NCBI RefSeq assembly: GCF_000283155.1 | Contig: NW_004454210.1 | Location: 7,482,747 to 7,546,746 of the forward strand | Reading direction: 5' to 3' | Source of the DNA: Ceratotherium simum simum | Lineage: Eukaryota > Chordata > Mammalia > Perissodactyla > Rhinocerotidae | DNA length: 64,000 nt | In this document: piece by piece, positions 43,591 to 54,589 of the stretch | Position numbering within the stretch: position 1 is the stretch's first letter | How the letters are laid out: the number at the start of each line of letters is the position of its first letter | The notes under the pieces: generated by a model | What the model was told of the DNA's origin: nothing | The model's database searches: none | Seen by the model: only the letters and a program-made list of their open reading frames with translations | Program-made: the position numbers and the translations under genes

Positions 43591-44860
43591 CTGCCCAGCT
43601 ACCATTATTTCTCCTTTTCCTATCTCCATTGCTTTTCTTTTAAAGTCAGGTTGTTCAACAGCTCTTTAACAAGAACAATGATAGCCTAGTGTACAAAATT
43701 AGATTAGAAATATGCTGACTTATTGAAAGTAAAGATGTCACATGGATTTTAACATCATATTAACAAATCAAAACACAACATTGTGCACAATACCATTCTA
43801 AAGTTCAAGACTAGGAGTACTCCTCAGTTAATACATGGGTATGGGAGCAAGTTTGCTTGAGAAATGGTTTCATGTTGGAGAAGAGTGGTAAATAGGATTG
43901 GAAAGGAGTTTGGGTTCCATTGGGGAGGGCCCTAAATGGACAGACTAAGGAGGGGATGCTTTTTCTCTCTTCATGCTGGATTTTACTTTTTGTGTGCATG
44001 TTCAGGTTTATAGAACTTAATTATGTGTATCTATAAATAACTAGGGGGCACATAGCATTGGGTTTTCTTAGACAAAATTTTCAGATAGTGTTTGTTCCTG
44101 AATGAGGATCAGTTTTATGCTCAGTTGTCATGGACCAAAGCTTATATACTTATTGCCCACTAACAAGGTAACTCCATTATCATTCTTCCCCTTACTCTCC
44201 CTCTATTATCAGCAAAATGTCCTATCCTGTTTTCAGCTGAAAGGGAAATCTCTGAGCTCTTGAAAAATAAAAGAAATGAAAATGAGATATAATTATGTAT
44301 GGTTGCAGCCATAACCATAGGGTTGGTCGGTATAAATGTTGCAATATTTTATTGGTTAGCTTCTGATCCACCACATGAAACAATTCTTTTTTTAAAATTT
44401 CAAACACTTCTCCCCACCTCCACTGACTACATAATCATTCCAATCATTGTTCCCAATGGGCAACAGACCTTTTTTTTTTTTTTTTTTTGCAGCATCCAGA
44501 TACAAGGAAGGGGTTTAATTAACATACTGTTGACTTTTGTTGGGGAAGAGGGGGTATTTATAGTGACTGCTTTAATATTTGCTCCGACTCATTTTTCTTG
44601 CCTAGAACACCTCATTTAATAATTAGCTCAACTCTTTCTGTGGCTTCATATATGAACTTGCCAAATTTCAAAGTACATGAAACAGAGCTAGTAAAGTGTC
44701 TGTACAGTTTGAGGAAACTGAATTCCTAAATTTATTCCCTGGGTCAGGCTGGATTCCAGTAGCCTGAGGTGTTCTTTCAACAAAAAAATATTTGTCCCTC
44801 TCCATTGTAAAATCCATCCAATAAAATTGTTTAACCAATAACAGAGAAAACTAGCTCTAG
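43591..44860. other. No gene recognised
   Basis: Unique, AT-rich DNA with a T run of about 19 at 44,470-44,488. A 106-codon frame at 44,299-44,619 crosses this T run and is not credible as a gene. Confidence 0.5.
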
Positions 44861-44993
44861 CAGAAAGAAAGAAAAGAAGGAAGGAAGGAAGGAAGGAAGG
44901 GAGGGAGAGAGGAAGGAAGTAAAGAAGGAAGGAAGGAAGGAAGGAGGAAGGAAGGGGAAAATAAAAAGGAAGGAAGAAAGGAAGGAAGAAAAT
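44861..44993 (+). repeat. GGAA purine microsatellite
   Basis: An all-purine tract of GGAA, GAAA, GGGA and GAGA units, with two GGAA runs at about 44,876-44,900 and 44,924-44,945. A Phe/Leu/Pro-rich open frame on the opposite strand is produced by the repeat. Confidence 0.93.
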
Positions 44994-45517
44994 AAATGAG
45001 GTTCCTCCTAAAAACCCAGATTGATGGTTCTTCATGTGAGTGCAAAGGTTACTCTCCCTCTCACAGTAGCTTCTGAAAATATACTCCTCTCTTGCAAATG
45101 AAAACTATGCAGCCTTTCTTTTAAAAAATACCCCTCCATAAAATAACACATGTGCCTGGAGCTGGTCAACAAAAAAGATCATTTCTGGGTTGGTCAGTCC
45201 ATGTTTGAAGAATCTGCAGACTGGAAAGACCCTGGAGGCCTAAGGCGGGAACTTCTGCCCCCAAGGAAAGATGGAACCCAAGCCAGCGATTCTTGGCCTG
45301 GTTTTAATAGCACGTAGAAACCTCAGAGTGTTGGGAGGGAAAAGAAAACAAACAGCTGAAAAATCAGCTTTTTCTTTCTCCCTCCTTTAACTTTTTTGAG
45401 TTAAAAAAAAAAAAAATCCTTCAATGTTTTACCAGGTCTTTAGACCTCTAAACATACCAATTACTAGTTTTATAAGAAAATTGACTCGCTTGTCACATAG
45501 TAATATATCCTTAAACT
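44994..45517. other. No gene recognised
   Basis: Unique DNA. An A run of 13 at about 45,402-45,414. Confidence 0.5.
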
Positions 45518-45533
45518 AACAATGACATTTTGG

Positions 45534-45789
45534 TTTTTTTTTTTTTGGTTTTTGTTTGTGAGGAAGATCAGCCCTGTGCTAACATCTGCCAATCCTCCTC
45601 TTTTTTTGCTGAGAAAGACTGGCCCTGGGCTAACATCCGTGCCCATCCTCCTCCACTTTATATGGGACGGCGCCACAGCATGGCTTGACAAGCAGTGCAT
45701 TGGTGCGTGCCGGGGATCCAAACTGCGAAGCCCGGGCTGCCATAGCAGAGTGCTGCGCACTTAACCACTTGCGCCACCGGGCCGGCCCC
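45534..45789 (-). mobile_element. ERE SINE, antisense, perfect 16-bp target duplication
   Basis: From the poly(T) start through GAGGAAGATCAGCCCTGTGC and AGAAAGACTGGCCCTGGGC to the tRNA part GGGGATCCAAACTGC, TTAACCACTTGCGCCACCGG and the head GGCCGGCCCC. AACAATGACATTTTGG is identical on both sides (45,518-45,533 and 45,790-45,805). Confidence 0.97.
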
Positions 45790-45936
45790 AACAATGACAT
45801 TTTGGAGCGGTAAAAATACTTTTTTTTACACTTTTTTTTTTATGTTGTACATGTTCAGATTTTCCCAAATTTTATGCATCTAGCAATACCTCACATTGTT
45901 TCTAGTTATGCAATATTCACTCAAAAATGTACTGAG

Positions 45937-46185
45937 GAGCTGGCCCAGTGGCGTAGTGGTTACGTTTGCACACTCTGCTTTGGCAGCCCAGGGTTCGTAG
46001 GTTCAGATCCTGGGTGCAGACCTACATACCGCTCATAAAGCCAAGCTGTGGCAGCATCCCACATACAAAATAGAAGAAAATGGACACAGACGTTAGCTCA
46101 GAGTTAATCTTCCTCGAAAAAAAAGAGGAGGATTGGCAACGGATGTTACCTCAGAGCCAGTCTGCCAGTCTTCCTCACACACACA
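45937..46185 (+). mobile_element. ERE SINE, sense
   Basis: The head GAGCTGGCCCAGTGGCGTAG, GGTTCAGATCCTGGG and a duplicated tail unit with GAGGAGGATTGGCAACGG lead to a CACACA/poly(A) end. AAAAATGTACTGAG (45,923-45,936) and AAAAATGTATTGAG (46,187-46,200) differ at one position. Confidence 0.95.
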
Positions 46186-46189
46186 AAAA

Positions 46190-46330
46190 AATGTATTGAG
46201 TTTCTGCTCTGTGCAAGACACCATGCTAGAGTCTGATGATAAACAGGGATCAAATGAAGATACAGCCTCTGTCCTCATAGAGCTTATGGTATGCAGAAGA
46301 GATGGGCTTTAAGCAATAATTATACAAAGA
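46190..46330 (-). mobile_element. L2 3' end, antisense
   Basis: GTATTGAGTTTCTGCTCTGTGCAAGACACCATGC, CAGCCTCTGTCCTCATAGAGC is the antisense of the L2 3' phrase. The ERE at 45,937 inserted into its first bases. Confidence 0.75.
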
Positions 46331-46984
46331 GTTCATTTTTTCTCCCATTGATCTTAAACCCCAAATCAATCCAAATCCACTTTGATATAAACATGTCACT
46401 GCCATGTGATACCTTTATTACAGAGTGGTGCCTCACACACGCATGCAGACAAGGAGGGTGTAATAAGTAATACTCATTTCCTTCTCCCTTTCATTTCAGG
46501 GCCTCTGCCCAACTTCCAGCTGCCAACCTGCATCTCCTTGCCTAAAGGCTTTTTCTGACTGCTGGAGCCCGCTCTGCCAGATCATTAACACCCAGCAGCA
46601 GCAGCCCTCAACCAAGGACTGACAGGGGTTTGTGTATAACTCCTGTTGCCTCTTGGGTAGCATGTGTAGGAGGTGTATTTTCCACACTGGCCTCCAAAGT
46701 TCCTGAATGAGATTTAGTTCCATTTACACATTCTGGTAACTTGCTTGATAAAGCACCATTTGATGGCTGCCTTCCCTTCCCATCTCACTTCCTCACTCTC
46801 CTACAGTTGTTTCTAGAATCATCTCCTAAATAATTACTCATGGTCAAATCCTTCCTTCAGGGTCTGCCTCTAAGCCATTTCAAAGAGCCTGCCAGTGTGT
46901 GCTCCTTTATTAAATCAATCATAATTTGACAGTACCTACTGAGCCCTGACTGCTTCATTTTTTTAATTTAATTTATTAATTTTC
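46331..46984. other. No gene recognised; may include an old repeat
   Basis: 46,740-46,900 (CTCCTACAGTTGTTTCTAGAATCATCTCC, AAATCCTTCCTTCAGGGTCTGCCTC) sounds like the end of a dispersed repeat, unassigned. 46,493-46,740 is unique with an antisense 75-codon frame. Confidence 0.4.
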
Positions 46985-47190
46985 TTTTTTTTGTGAGGAA
47001 GATTAGCCCTGAGCTAACATCCATTGCCAATCCTCCTCTTTTTGCTCATGAAGATTGGCCCCGGGCTGACATCATGCCCATCTTCTATTTTATATGTGGG
47101 ACAGCTTGATGAGCGGTGCATAGGTCTGCACCGGGATCCGAACCTGCAAAACCAGGCCACCAAAGCAGAGCATGCAAATTTAACCACTAT
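46985..47190 (-). mobile_element. ERE SINE, antisense, head lost
   Basis: GAGGAAGATTAGCCCTGAGC, a second AAGATTGGCCCCGGGC unit, GGGATCCGAACCTGC and TTTAACCACTAT. The GGCCGGCCCC head and a short internal piece of the body are missing. Confidence 0.92.
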
Positions 47191-48935
47191 CTCTCTTTAA
47201 ACAAAGAAAGGTAGGACTGTCTCCTATGCATGGTGAGTTTTTTCCCTCCTCAAGGGCACTAAATTTACACAGCCTTGTTCCTCTGAATCACCATGTCATA
47301 AAATTTGCCATCATAGCCAAATAAAATTGCTTCACTTACATCTATTTCCTATTGTTCTGTCTCTGTTGACAGAGGCAGGGTCCTCCATATAAGGGGGAGA
47401 AGGATTGGAAAGAGGTGAAATAGGCCACTGGGGTGCCCTCTCCACAATAGGAGATGGACAAGTAAGTCCAAAAATATCCTTTTAGAATCTTACAGGAACA
47501 CACTACTTTTTATGAAGGTCACATGGACAGTGTTCTTCGTTCCTCTTTGGAACTCAAAAGATCTAACTATATTTCTGTTGATTGTCTCTACAAAGGGACA
47601 TCTACCAAGAAGTCATCACAGCTCTCAGTTGTTTAACTTAGGATGTTTAATTTAGCAAGAGTCAAAATCAATTCAATCAATTTAAGTCAAAGAGGGGGGT
47701 TTGGGAAGGATGCGGGGGAATGCCACAGAATAGCCAGGCTGTGCAAGAGCAGAGATACAGTTGGGCCTTGGGAAGGATAGAAATCAGAATCTCGGCCCCC
47801 TTGCAATGGACTCTGCCTCTTTTCCCTGCTGTTCTCTGTAAACTGATTTTATGCTTCTCTCTCATGAAAGCCTAGTTTTCTCCAAGTCAAGGTTCTTGGT
47901 TATAGGCAATAAAATCTCTCTGGCTTAAGGAGAAAGGGACTTTTGAAAGGGCATCGGTTGTCCTCAGAATGACATTCAGCCAGTGTGCACCTGCACGGTC
48001 TTACCGGCTGCTCACAGCCACTTCCATTCTGACTGGTCACAACATCCACTCAGGTGAGTCAGTGCCCAGTTGTACCACTTATTAGGTATTTTGAAAACCA
48101 CCTCGGATGAGCTCACAAAATCATTGTGAGTGTAGGCTTTAGACTGGGCTTCCTAGAGCAACTCCCAGAACCCAGCTAAAGAACAGACCTGATATGGGAG
48201 CCATCACCAACTCCAGAGCTACGCTCCCTCTCCCATTCCCCGTGCCAGCAAGATGGAGGCCACTCAGCCAAGCTGCCTCTTCACATAATTCCGAATCCAA
48301 GTCCCACACAGGATAATCTGGTAGGGGAAACCTAGGCTACAATTCTATATCCTTGTTTCAAAGGAAGCTGGAGAATGTAGGTCGGTTTGTTTGATTGTGG
48401 TTTTCGGAACCTACCTTAAGGTGGCAAGATTCATAAAATACGGCACTATCAAAATGTGGAAATATTCATAAGATTTGGGCAGCCACACATAATAGATGCC
48501 CATCACAACCCACAAGGCAGAAAAAAATGGCCACAAATTACATAGCTTATAGCTTCAAACACTGAAGGAAAACTAGCATGACTATCTCCATTCTAGTCTA
48601 AAAATCCAAGGGAACAGATCATTGGCCCAAACTGTCAGGTGCCCATCCAAACAAGGTGGCAGCACCATGGAAGAACATGGCTGCTCCTGAGGGACCCACA
48701 TATATAAAGGTGGGGGGAAGGGTGAAGAGTTAGAGGGGGAGGAAGAAGGGAGAGTAGCCAGAAAAATGGGAGTTTGAGGGCATACAAAATAATAAGTAAT
48801 AACAAGATCAGTTGAATACTATTTAGGTCATTCTTGGAGGAGTCATATTAAAACTATTTCAGTAAACTGGGTGTCAACAAATATGAATATATCAATGAAA
48901 GGTGAACATTGGGGAGTACCTGGGATAAGCTTGGT
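47191..48935. other. No gene recognised
   Basis: About 1.7 kb of unique DNA with no named repeat and no convincing frame. A CAGCACCATGGA sequence at about 48,660 resembles only the left half of a REST site. Confidence 0.5.
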
Positions 48936-48939
48936 ACAG

Positions 48940-49170
48940 TAGCATGGTGTTTTTAGAATCAGACAGACTTAACTTAATATCATAACTTCTCCACTTACTA
49001 ACTGTATGACCATGGACAAGCCATCTAACCACTAAGAGGTCAGTATCCTCTTCTGCAAAATAATGATAATTCCTACTCACAACATTGTTGTGGAGCTAAG
49101 TGAGAAAAGACATATAAAATGCTTAGCACATATCTGGCCCACAACAGACATCCAACACTGTTCCTTTCCT
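48940..49170 (+). mobile_element. MIR SINE, sense
   Basis: CTTCTCCACTTACTAACTGTATGACC, TCTTCTGCAAAATAATGATAATTCC, TGTTGTGGAGCTAAGTGAG and AAATGCTTAGCACATATCTGGCCC give the MIR order. Confidence 0.85.
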
Positions 49171-49309
49171 CCTGCCTTCCTTCCCTGGATAAGTAGAGTG
49201 GGGTTAAATTATGGTAAAACCGGCAGAGGAGCTTCAATCTTGCTGCTGGGACAAACCAACTGAGCTGAGAAATCAATTGAAATGAGAGTTTCGGGGGCAT
49301 ATCAGCCAG

Positions 49310-49720
49310 CTAAGACTTGTAACAAATGGTCCCAAATCTTTGTCACTCTAACAACTCACATTAACAGAGATGTATTTCTTACTCATTATCATCTGTCCGT
49401 TGCAGGTCAGCTTCAGTTCTTCGGCATGTAGTTTTCATTCCACAACCCAGGCTGAAGCAGCAGCTTCTATCTGGATATGACAGCGTGATGGCAAAGGAAA
49501 AAGAGAATGGGGTGGAGGACACGTGATGACCCTAAACGCTTCTGATTACAAGAGGCACAGGTCACTTTAGCTCACAATTGATTGGCCCAAGCAAGCCACA
49601 TGGCCAAGCATGACAACAAGGGATAAGGATTTATCATTCTCCTGCAGGAGCCACCCAGTAAGGAGGATGCAGTAAATATAGGAACTAATATTTGTAACAC
49701 TTGAAGAAAGGAGGAGCCAT
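49310..49720 (+). mobile_element. Interspersed repeat, family not assigned
   Basis: CAGCTAAGACTTGTAACAAATGGTCCC, TGTATTTCTTACTCATTATCATC, TTGCAGGTCAGCTTCAGTTC and CTCACAATTGATTGGCCCAAGC resemble an old LTR or LINE-derived placental repeat. Confidence 0.45.
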
Positions 49721-49799
49721 TAGTTGAGCTGTCTGTAGAATAACCTCTTTGGCCCATAGCAACATATCAGGGGATACGTGCATCACTCTTTACTGTTTT

Positions 49800-49985
49800 A
49801 AAAGTACTTTTTAATTTTCAACCATTCATTTAACCTTCACAAGCTTGTGAAATATTACGAGACTCAGGGAGATCAAGTGGCTTGGCCAAGTTCTCACAGC
49901 TACCAAGTGGCAGAGGTGGAAACTGAGCCAATTTCACCTCACTCCAGGTTCAGGACCAAATTAAATTCCCATGCTTTAAAGCTTG
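49800..49985 (-). mobile_element. MIR SINE, antisense
   Basis: ACCTTCACAAGCTTGTGAAATATTACGAG, GATCAAGTGGCTTGGCCAAG, TCACAGCTACCAAGTGGCAGAGG follows the antisense MIR order. Confidence 0.75.
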
Positions 49986-49994
49986 CCTTTAAAG

Positions 49995-51478
49995 AAAAGG
50001 AAGAGTAAAGATAGACTTATGCTACCTGATTTCAAGACTAGTTATGATGCCATGATTAAAAAAAAAACCTAGTGGTGGTATTAGTATAAGGAACTAAATA
50101 GACAATCCAGAAATAGAAAATCCAAAAATAAAAATCCAAATTGATTTTTCACAAAGGTGTCAAGGCACTTCAATGGGGCAAAAGATAGTCATTCAACAAA
50201 TGGAGCTGGAAGAATTAAACATACATAGGCGAAAAAAAAGAATCTCAACCCTTACCTCATACCATGTATGAAAAGTAAAATAAATTGGATCATAGACTTG
50301 CATGTAAGAGATAAAACTATAAAACTACTAGCAGAAAACATAGGACAAAATCTTGGTAGCTATGGGTTAGACAAAGGTTTCTTCAGAAGGACACAAAAAG
50401 AAAAATGCATACATTGAACTTCATCACAATTTAAAATTTCACTCTTCAAAAGACACAGTTCAGAAACAAAACAAACAAACAAAAAAAGACATAGTTAAGG
50501 AATCAAGAAGGAAATCCACAGACTAGGAGAAAATATTTGCAAAACAAATATCTAACAAAAAGGCTTGTATCCAGAAGACATCAAGAAATTTTAGAACTCA
50601 GTGAGAAGAAAAACATGGACAAGTTTGAACAAATATTTCACAAAAGATGTACAAATGAAAAATAAGCACGCGCAAAGATGCTAACCATCAGTAGTCATTA
50701 GGGAAATGCAAATTAAAGCCACAATGAGATACCGCTACATACCCATTAGAACGGCTAAAATTAAAAAGACTGACAATACCAAATGTTGGTCAGAATGTGA
50801 AGTAACTGGAACTCTCATACTTTGCTAATGGGAGTACAAATACTTTAAAAAACAATATGGCTACTTCTTATAAACTTAAATATACACTTACCACATGACC
50901 TAGCAATTCCACTCTTAGATATTTACCTAAGAGAAATGAAAGTATATGTCCATACAAAAACATATACATGAATGTTCATGAATGTTCATGAATGTTCACA
51001 GCAGCTTTATTCGTAATTATTGTAACTGGAAAGAGCCCAAATGCCCATCATCTGGTAAAGTGATAAACTGTGGTACATCCATACAATGGAATGCTACTCA
51101 GCAATAAAAAGAAATGAACTACTGATATACACTGCAACATGGATGAATCTTAAAAGCACTATGCCAAGCGAAAGAAGCCAGATTCAAAAAGCTACAAACG
51201 GTATTTCTTTTATGTGAAATTCTTTTTTCAAAGGCAAAACTATGCTGATAGAACCAGATCAGTGGTCGTCCAGGGGCCAAGAGATGAGGCAAGGGGATCA
51301 ACCACAAACGGGAAGGAAGGAACTTCTGGGGGTGATGGACATGTTCTTTATCTTGATTATGATGGCTGTTACTCAAGTGGATCCATTTGCCAAAACTCAT
51401 CAAACTATGCACTTGAGACTGGTGAATTTTATGTTATGTAAATTATACCTCAATAAAGAAAAAAAACAAAAACAAAAG
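49995..51478 (+). mobile_element. L1 LINE, about 1.5 kb of its 3' end, sense
   Basis: It contains the reverse-transcriptase-downstream part of ORF2 and the 3' UTR: GGAAATGCAAATTAAAGCCAC, GACCTAGCAATTCCACTC, ATACAATGGAATGCTACTC, CACTTGAGACTGGTGAATTTTATG and CTCAATAAAG then an A-rich tail. Frames are broken by many stops, so it cannot move. A 10-bp unit in it has been triplicated (see 50,969). Confidence 0.93.
50969..50998 (+). promoter_or_regulatory. Exact six-unit heat shock element sequence inside the L1
   Basis: Three tandem copies of the 10-mer GAATGTTCAT line up as GAA-nn-TTC-nn repeated three times, which is six contiguous, alternately inverted nGAAn units with no mismatch. HSF1-type trimers bind three such units, so this could hold two trimers. 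It arose from an L1 phrase that normally occurs once. There is no sign of a nearby promoter, so function is unproven. Confidence 0.75.
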
Positions 51479-52610
51479 AACCTGCTCACCCTTTCCTGCC
51501 CTTTCTGAAGCCCTCCTGTTCCTGCTTGTGCATTGTATGAAGTATGGGGTATCCTGTTTTGAGTTGTGGGTTTTTTCCAATTGCTATTGCCATCATTACT
51601 CTTTCTAGCTAAAATGCAAATTCTCTGAGGGGAGGGAGTTATTGAAAACTGACTTAAGCCCATTTGATTATACACAACATTGGTTCTTTCTGGTGGAAAC
51701 AGCAGCCACCGGAGAAGTTGGAGGTGGGTGAGGATTAGCTGTTTCCCTGCACTCTCCCCACCCCATTACACTGATGGGAAACCTCAAGCCAAATTCTGCC
51801 ACATGTACAAATGTTTACTAAAAACACAACATATTAACAAGCAAACACAAAGCCATTTCTAAAGCCTGTTCTGTAAGTCCCATGAAGTCTAAGCCCTCTA
51901 CTTGGCAGTGCTTTGACCACCGCCTCATGTGGAAGGCTTATCTGAGACACACAGGACAGCATTCCAGAAACAAGAAAGATCTGTTACCTGCACAGGTGGC
52001 ATTAGGTAAACAGACATCCAACTAAACCAATGGTGGGATATGGGACCATTTAGGGATCAAGTATCTGTTGCCTGCACTTAGGGTACAGGTTACAGGCCTT
52101 GCTAGATTCTTCTACCCTGTTTATGCAAGTGGCTCTGAAACATTTTAGCTCACCCACACATCTCCAATATATTCAGTTTCATGCAACTGAGAGCTCACTT
52201 TCATTATGCAGGCTGCTAGCTACTACTTTCACCAATAAAACCCCATTTCCTACATTCATATGCTAATTAGAAGAGCCTAAGCTATTGATCAAGATACAGA
52301 TATCTTTCGCGTTTGTAGTGGCTGCCTGAGCTTCCTGATTAGAAGGAAGCTGGCCACGCCCTGGACTGTGTGTTCTTGGCAAGAGCTGCTACCCTTGGAG
52401 TTGAAGCTTAAACCAAACAGCACAAACTTAAGATTCTCTGTCTATGCTGAATTTTTTGAAAGTAAATTATAGACGTCTTTCCAAGAACATATCCTCGCTT
52501 CTTTAAAACTCTTCATAAAATTTTTGACTTCTAATAGATGCTTAGTAACTATTAATAACTATAAGGCAAGCAAATTATGAATGGAGGGTTTTTAAGTTTT
52601 TAAGCAGAAT
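51479..52610. other. No gene recognised
   Basis: About 1.1 kb of unique DNA of ordinary composition. 52,450-52,560 may be a small old L1 piece. Confidence 0.5.
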
Positions 52611-52700
52611 GGAAGGAAGGAAGGAAGGAAGGAAGGAAGGAAGGAAGGAAGGAAGGAAGGAAGAAGGGAGGTGTGGGGGGGGGAGGGAGGAAAGAAGGAT
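52611..52700 (+). repeat. Pure GGAA microsatellite followed by a G-rich tract
   Basis: 52,611-52,662 is thirteen uninterrupted GGAA units. It is followed by GAAGGGAGGTGTG, nine G's and further GGGA units to about 52,700. ETS proteins bind GGAA, and pure arrays like this are known in human cells as targets of an EWSR1-FLI1 fusion. Confidence 0.95.
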
Positions 52701-53230
52701 GGAGAGAGGCTTCTGGCCTCCAGACCTTCCTTGTCTTTGAAGGCATGGACACTCAGCCCCAGGCTAGCCCTCAGCTTCCAGTGCAGCTTTTTGGGAGACT
52801 TTGGGGTCTGGTGGGTTTTTTAAACAAATCCAAAAACAAGGAGATGATGTGGTCTGTGAAAAGGCTAAGTCACTCTGTAAATAAAACTGGGGAATTTCTG
52901 GAGTGAAAAATAATCGCCAGAGGCTAATTAACAGCCTAAAACTAGTTAGATTAGCCCACAGAAGCAAGGCTCCTCTAGGTCACTGAGTTTGCTATTTCAA
53001 GGAAGCTCCTCTTCCCCACCCCTCCCGGTCACCCTGCAAGTCCTTTCTTCTGTAAGACCAGTCCCAGTGGTCATGCAGTCAGAGCTGCTGAGGGCTGAGC
53101 TCAAGGACCGGAAAGAGAAGTGATGGTCCGACTAGACAGAGAGCCAAACAGTATTCTGATCCCAAATACCGCCCTGCCACCTGCCATTCTGATCATTTCT
53201 AGTTTATCTTCTTACGGCAGCATAGCACAA
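52701..53230. other. No gene recognised
   Basis: Unique DNA downstream of the microsatellite. Confidence 0.5.
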
Positions 53231-53234
53231 GCCC

Positions 53235-53335
53235 TGGGATTCAACTTCCGGCCTGCTGCTCTCTGGGTCTGTGGTCTTCAGCAAATTACTTGGGTTCTAT
53301 GAACCTCAGGATCCTCGTGTGTAAAAACCAAAAAC
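53235..53335 (+). mobile_element. MIR SINE fragment, sense
   Basis: TCTGGGTCTGTGGTCTTCAGCAAATTACTTGGG, ATGAACCTCAGGATCCTCGTGTGTAAAAACC is the MIR core. Confidence 0.65.
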
Positions 53336-53885
53336 AACAACAAAAAATAAGCAAACAAACCACACTACCTACCTATAGTAGCCATCCAATATTTTTTCTT
53401 GCCTGATATCCATGTTGCTGCTTGTAATAGCACCCCATTAATCTTTAGTGGAACAGCTCCTCACTGCTTTTGGCCTATGTGGTTCTGGTGAACCCACCAC
53501 TATTGAACAGGTTGTCACATGACTAAGATCTGGCCAGTCAGCATATTCCATCCTGGCACTAGTGAACTGTTCAGTTATAAGTCCATTCCCAAGCTGGGAT
53601 CACTGAGACTCAGCCCTGAGACTTGTTGGAAGTAATCCATTGGAAGTAGGTTCTCTCTTCTAAACTTGAAGCTGATAACGATGTGGGCCTAGTGGTGCTG
53701 AGGTCAACACATGGAGAGAGGCTGCCCGAGAATGAAGGTGAAGTGAGAAGGAGGAGCACCAAATCGTGATGGCTTGAGCACTTGGACAGAGCTGGGCCTG
53801 AAGCAAGGCCTCTCCAGGGACTGGTCAGTTACAGGGGGAATAAATTCTACTTTGGACTCAACCCAGTTTAAGGTGGGTTCTCTCT
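53336..53885. other. No gene recognised
   Basis: Unique DNA. A 72-codon minus-strand and a 99-codon plus-strand frame overlap around 53,774-54,073; the latter runs into a MIR. Confidence 0.5.
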
Positions 53886-53889
53886 CACT

Positions 53890-54135
53890 GAAAAACCAAA
53901 ATATCATGGACTCTGGAATCATAATGTCTGAGTTTAGATTGTGGTTCCATAACTCATTAGCCGTGGGACCTTGGGTAGTTTACTTAATATCTCTGGGCCT
54001 CAGTTTCCTCACTAGTAAGTGGGATAATAACAGCATCAATTTCATAAGGCTATCACGAGGATTAAATGACTGAATATACAAAAAGCACTTACAACAGGGC
54101 CTGGTACATTGCAAACATTATATTGGTGCTAGCTA
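53890..54135 (+). mobile_element. MIR SINE, sense
   Basis: CATGGACTCTGGAATCATAATGTCTGAG, ACTCATTAGCCGTGGGACCTTGGG, GGGCCTCAGTTTCCTCACTAG, and AAGCACTTACAACAGGGCCTGG give a near complete MIR. Confidence 0.92.
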
Positions 54136-54262
54136 TTTTATTATAATAATTGTTACTATGTTTTATTTGATTATAATAACTGCTATTATTATATATTTTA
54201 TTACAATAATTGCAATTATATTATATAACTGCTAATTATAATTACTGCTATTTTTTTTTAAT
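54136..54262 (+). repeat. AT-rich region with loosely repeated TTATTATAATAATTG unit
   Basis: Related units of 25-35 bp with the form ATAATAATTG...CTATT or TTATATAACTGCTAATTA recur about four times. They seem to have expanded from the A/T-rich MIR tail. Confidence 0.75.
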
Positions 54263-54589
54263 CTCATGGGTTTATAGGGTTTAGGGGAATATAGCCAATG
54301 AATTTGAGTAAAATTAAGAATTGTACAGGACAGAGCAGAGTGACTGCCTCACAGAAGGAAAGAGTCTTAAATTTCATCCAGCCCAACCTAAGACCCAATT
54401 AGCCATATTGTCTTTTTTGCTAGACTGATTAGACCGGTAAAGCAAGGTCATGCCATAGATGTATTTGAGATATATCTCAATAAAAGAGAGGACTTTGTCA
54501 AGACCCTGATGGTGTCTATATGGATAAGATTAAGAACTCCGGGTCAAGTCAGGCGATCATACTTGACTAACCAGTTAAACCAAACTTCA
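54263..54589. other. No gene recognised
   Basis: Unique DNA. Confidence 0.45.

Noticed and set aside
44688..45045. Phe/Leu/Pro/Ser-rich minus-strand frames
   Set aside because: Reverse complement of a GGAA purine repeat, not protein coding.
8113..47190. tRNA genes suggested by B boxes and TTAACCACTA-type sequences
   Set aside because: They are the heads of ERE SINEs, joined to SINE bodies and poly(A) tails; none folds as a free tRNA with a proper 3' acceptor end.
48650..48680. REST (RE1) site at CAGCACCATGGA
   Set aside because: Only the left half matches; the right half (GGACAGC expected) does not.
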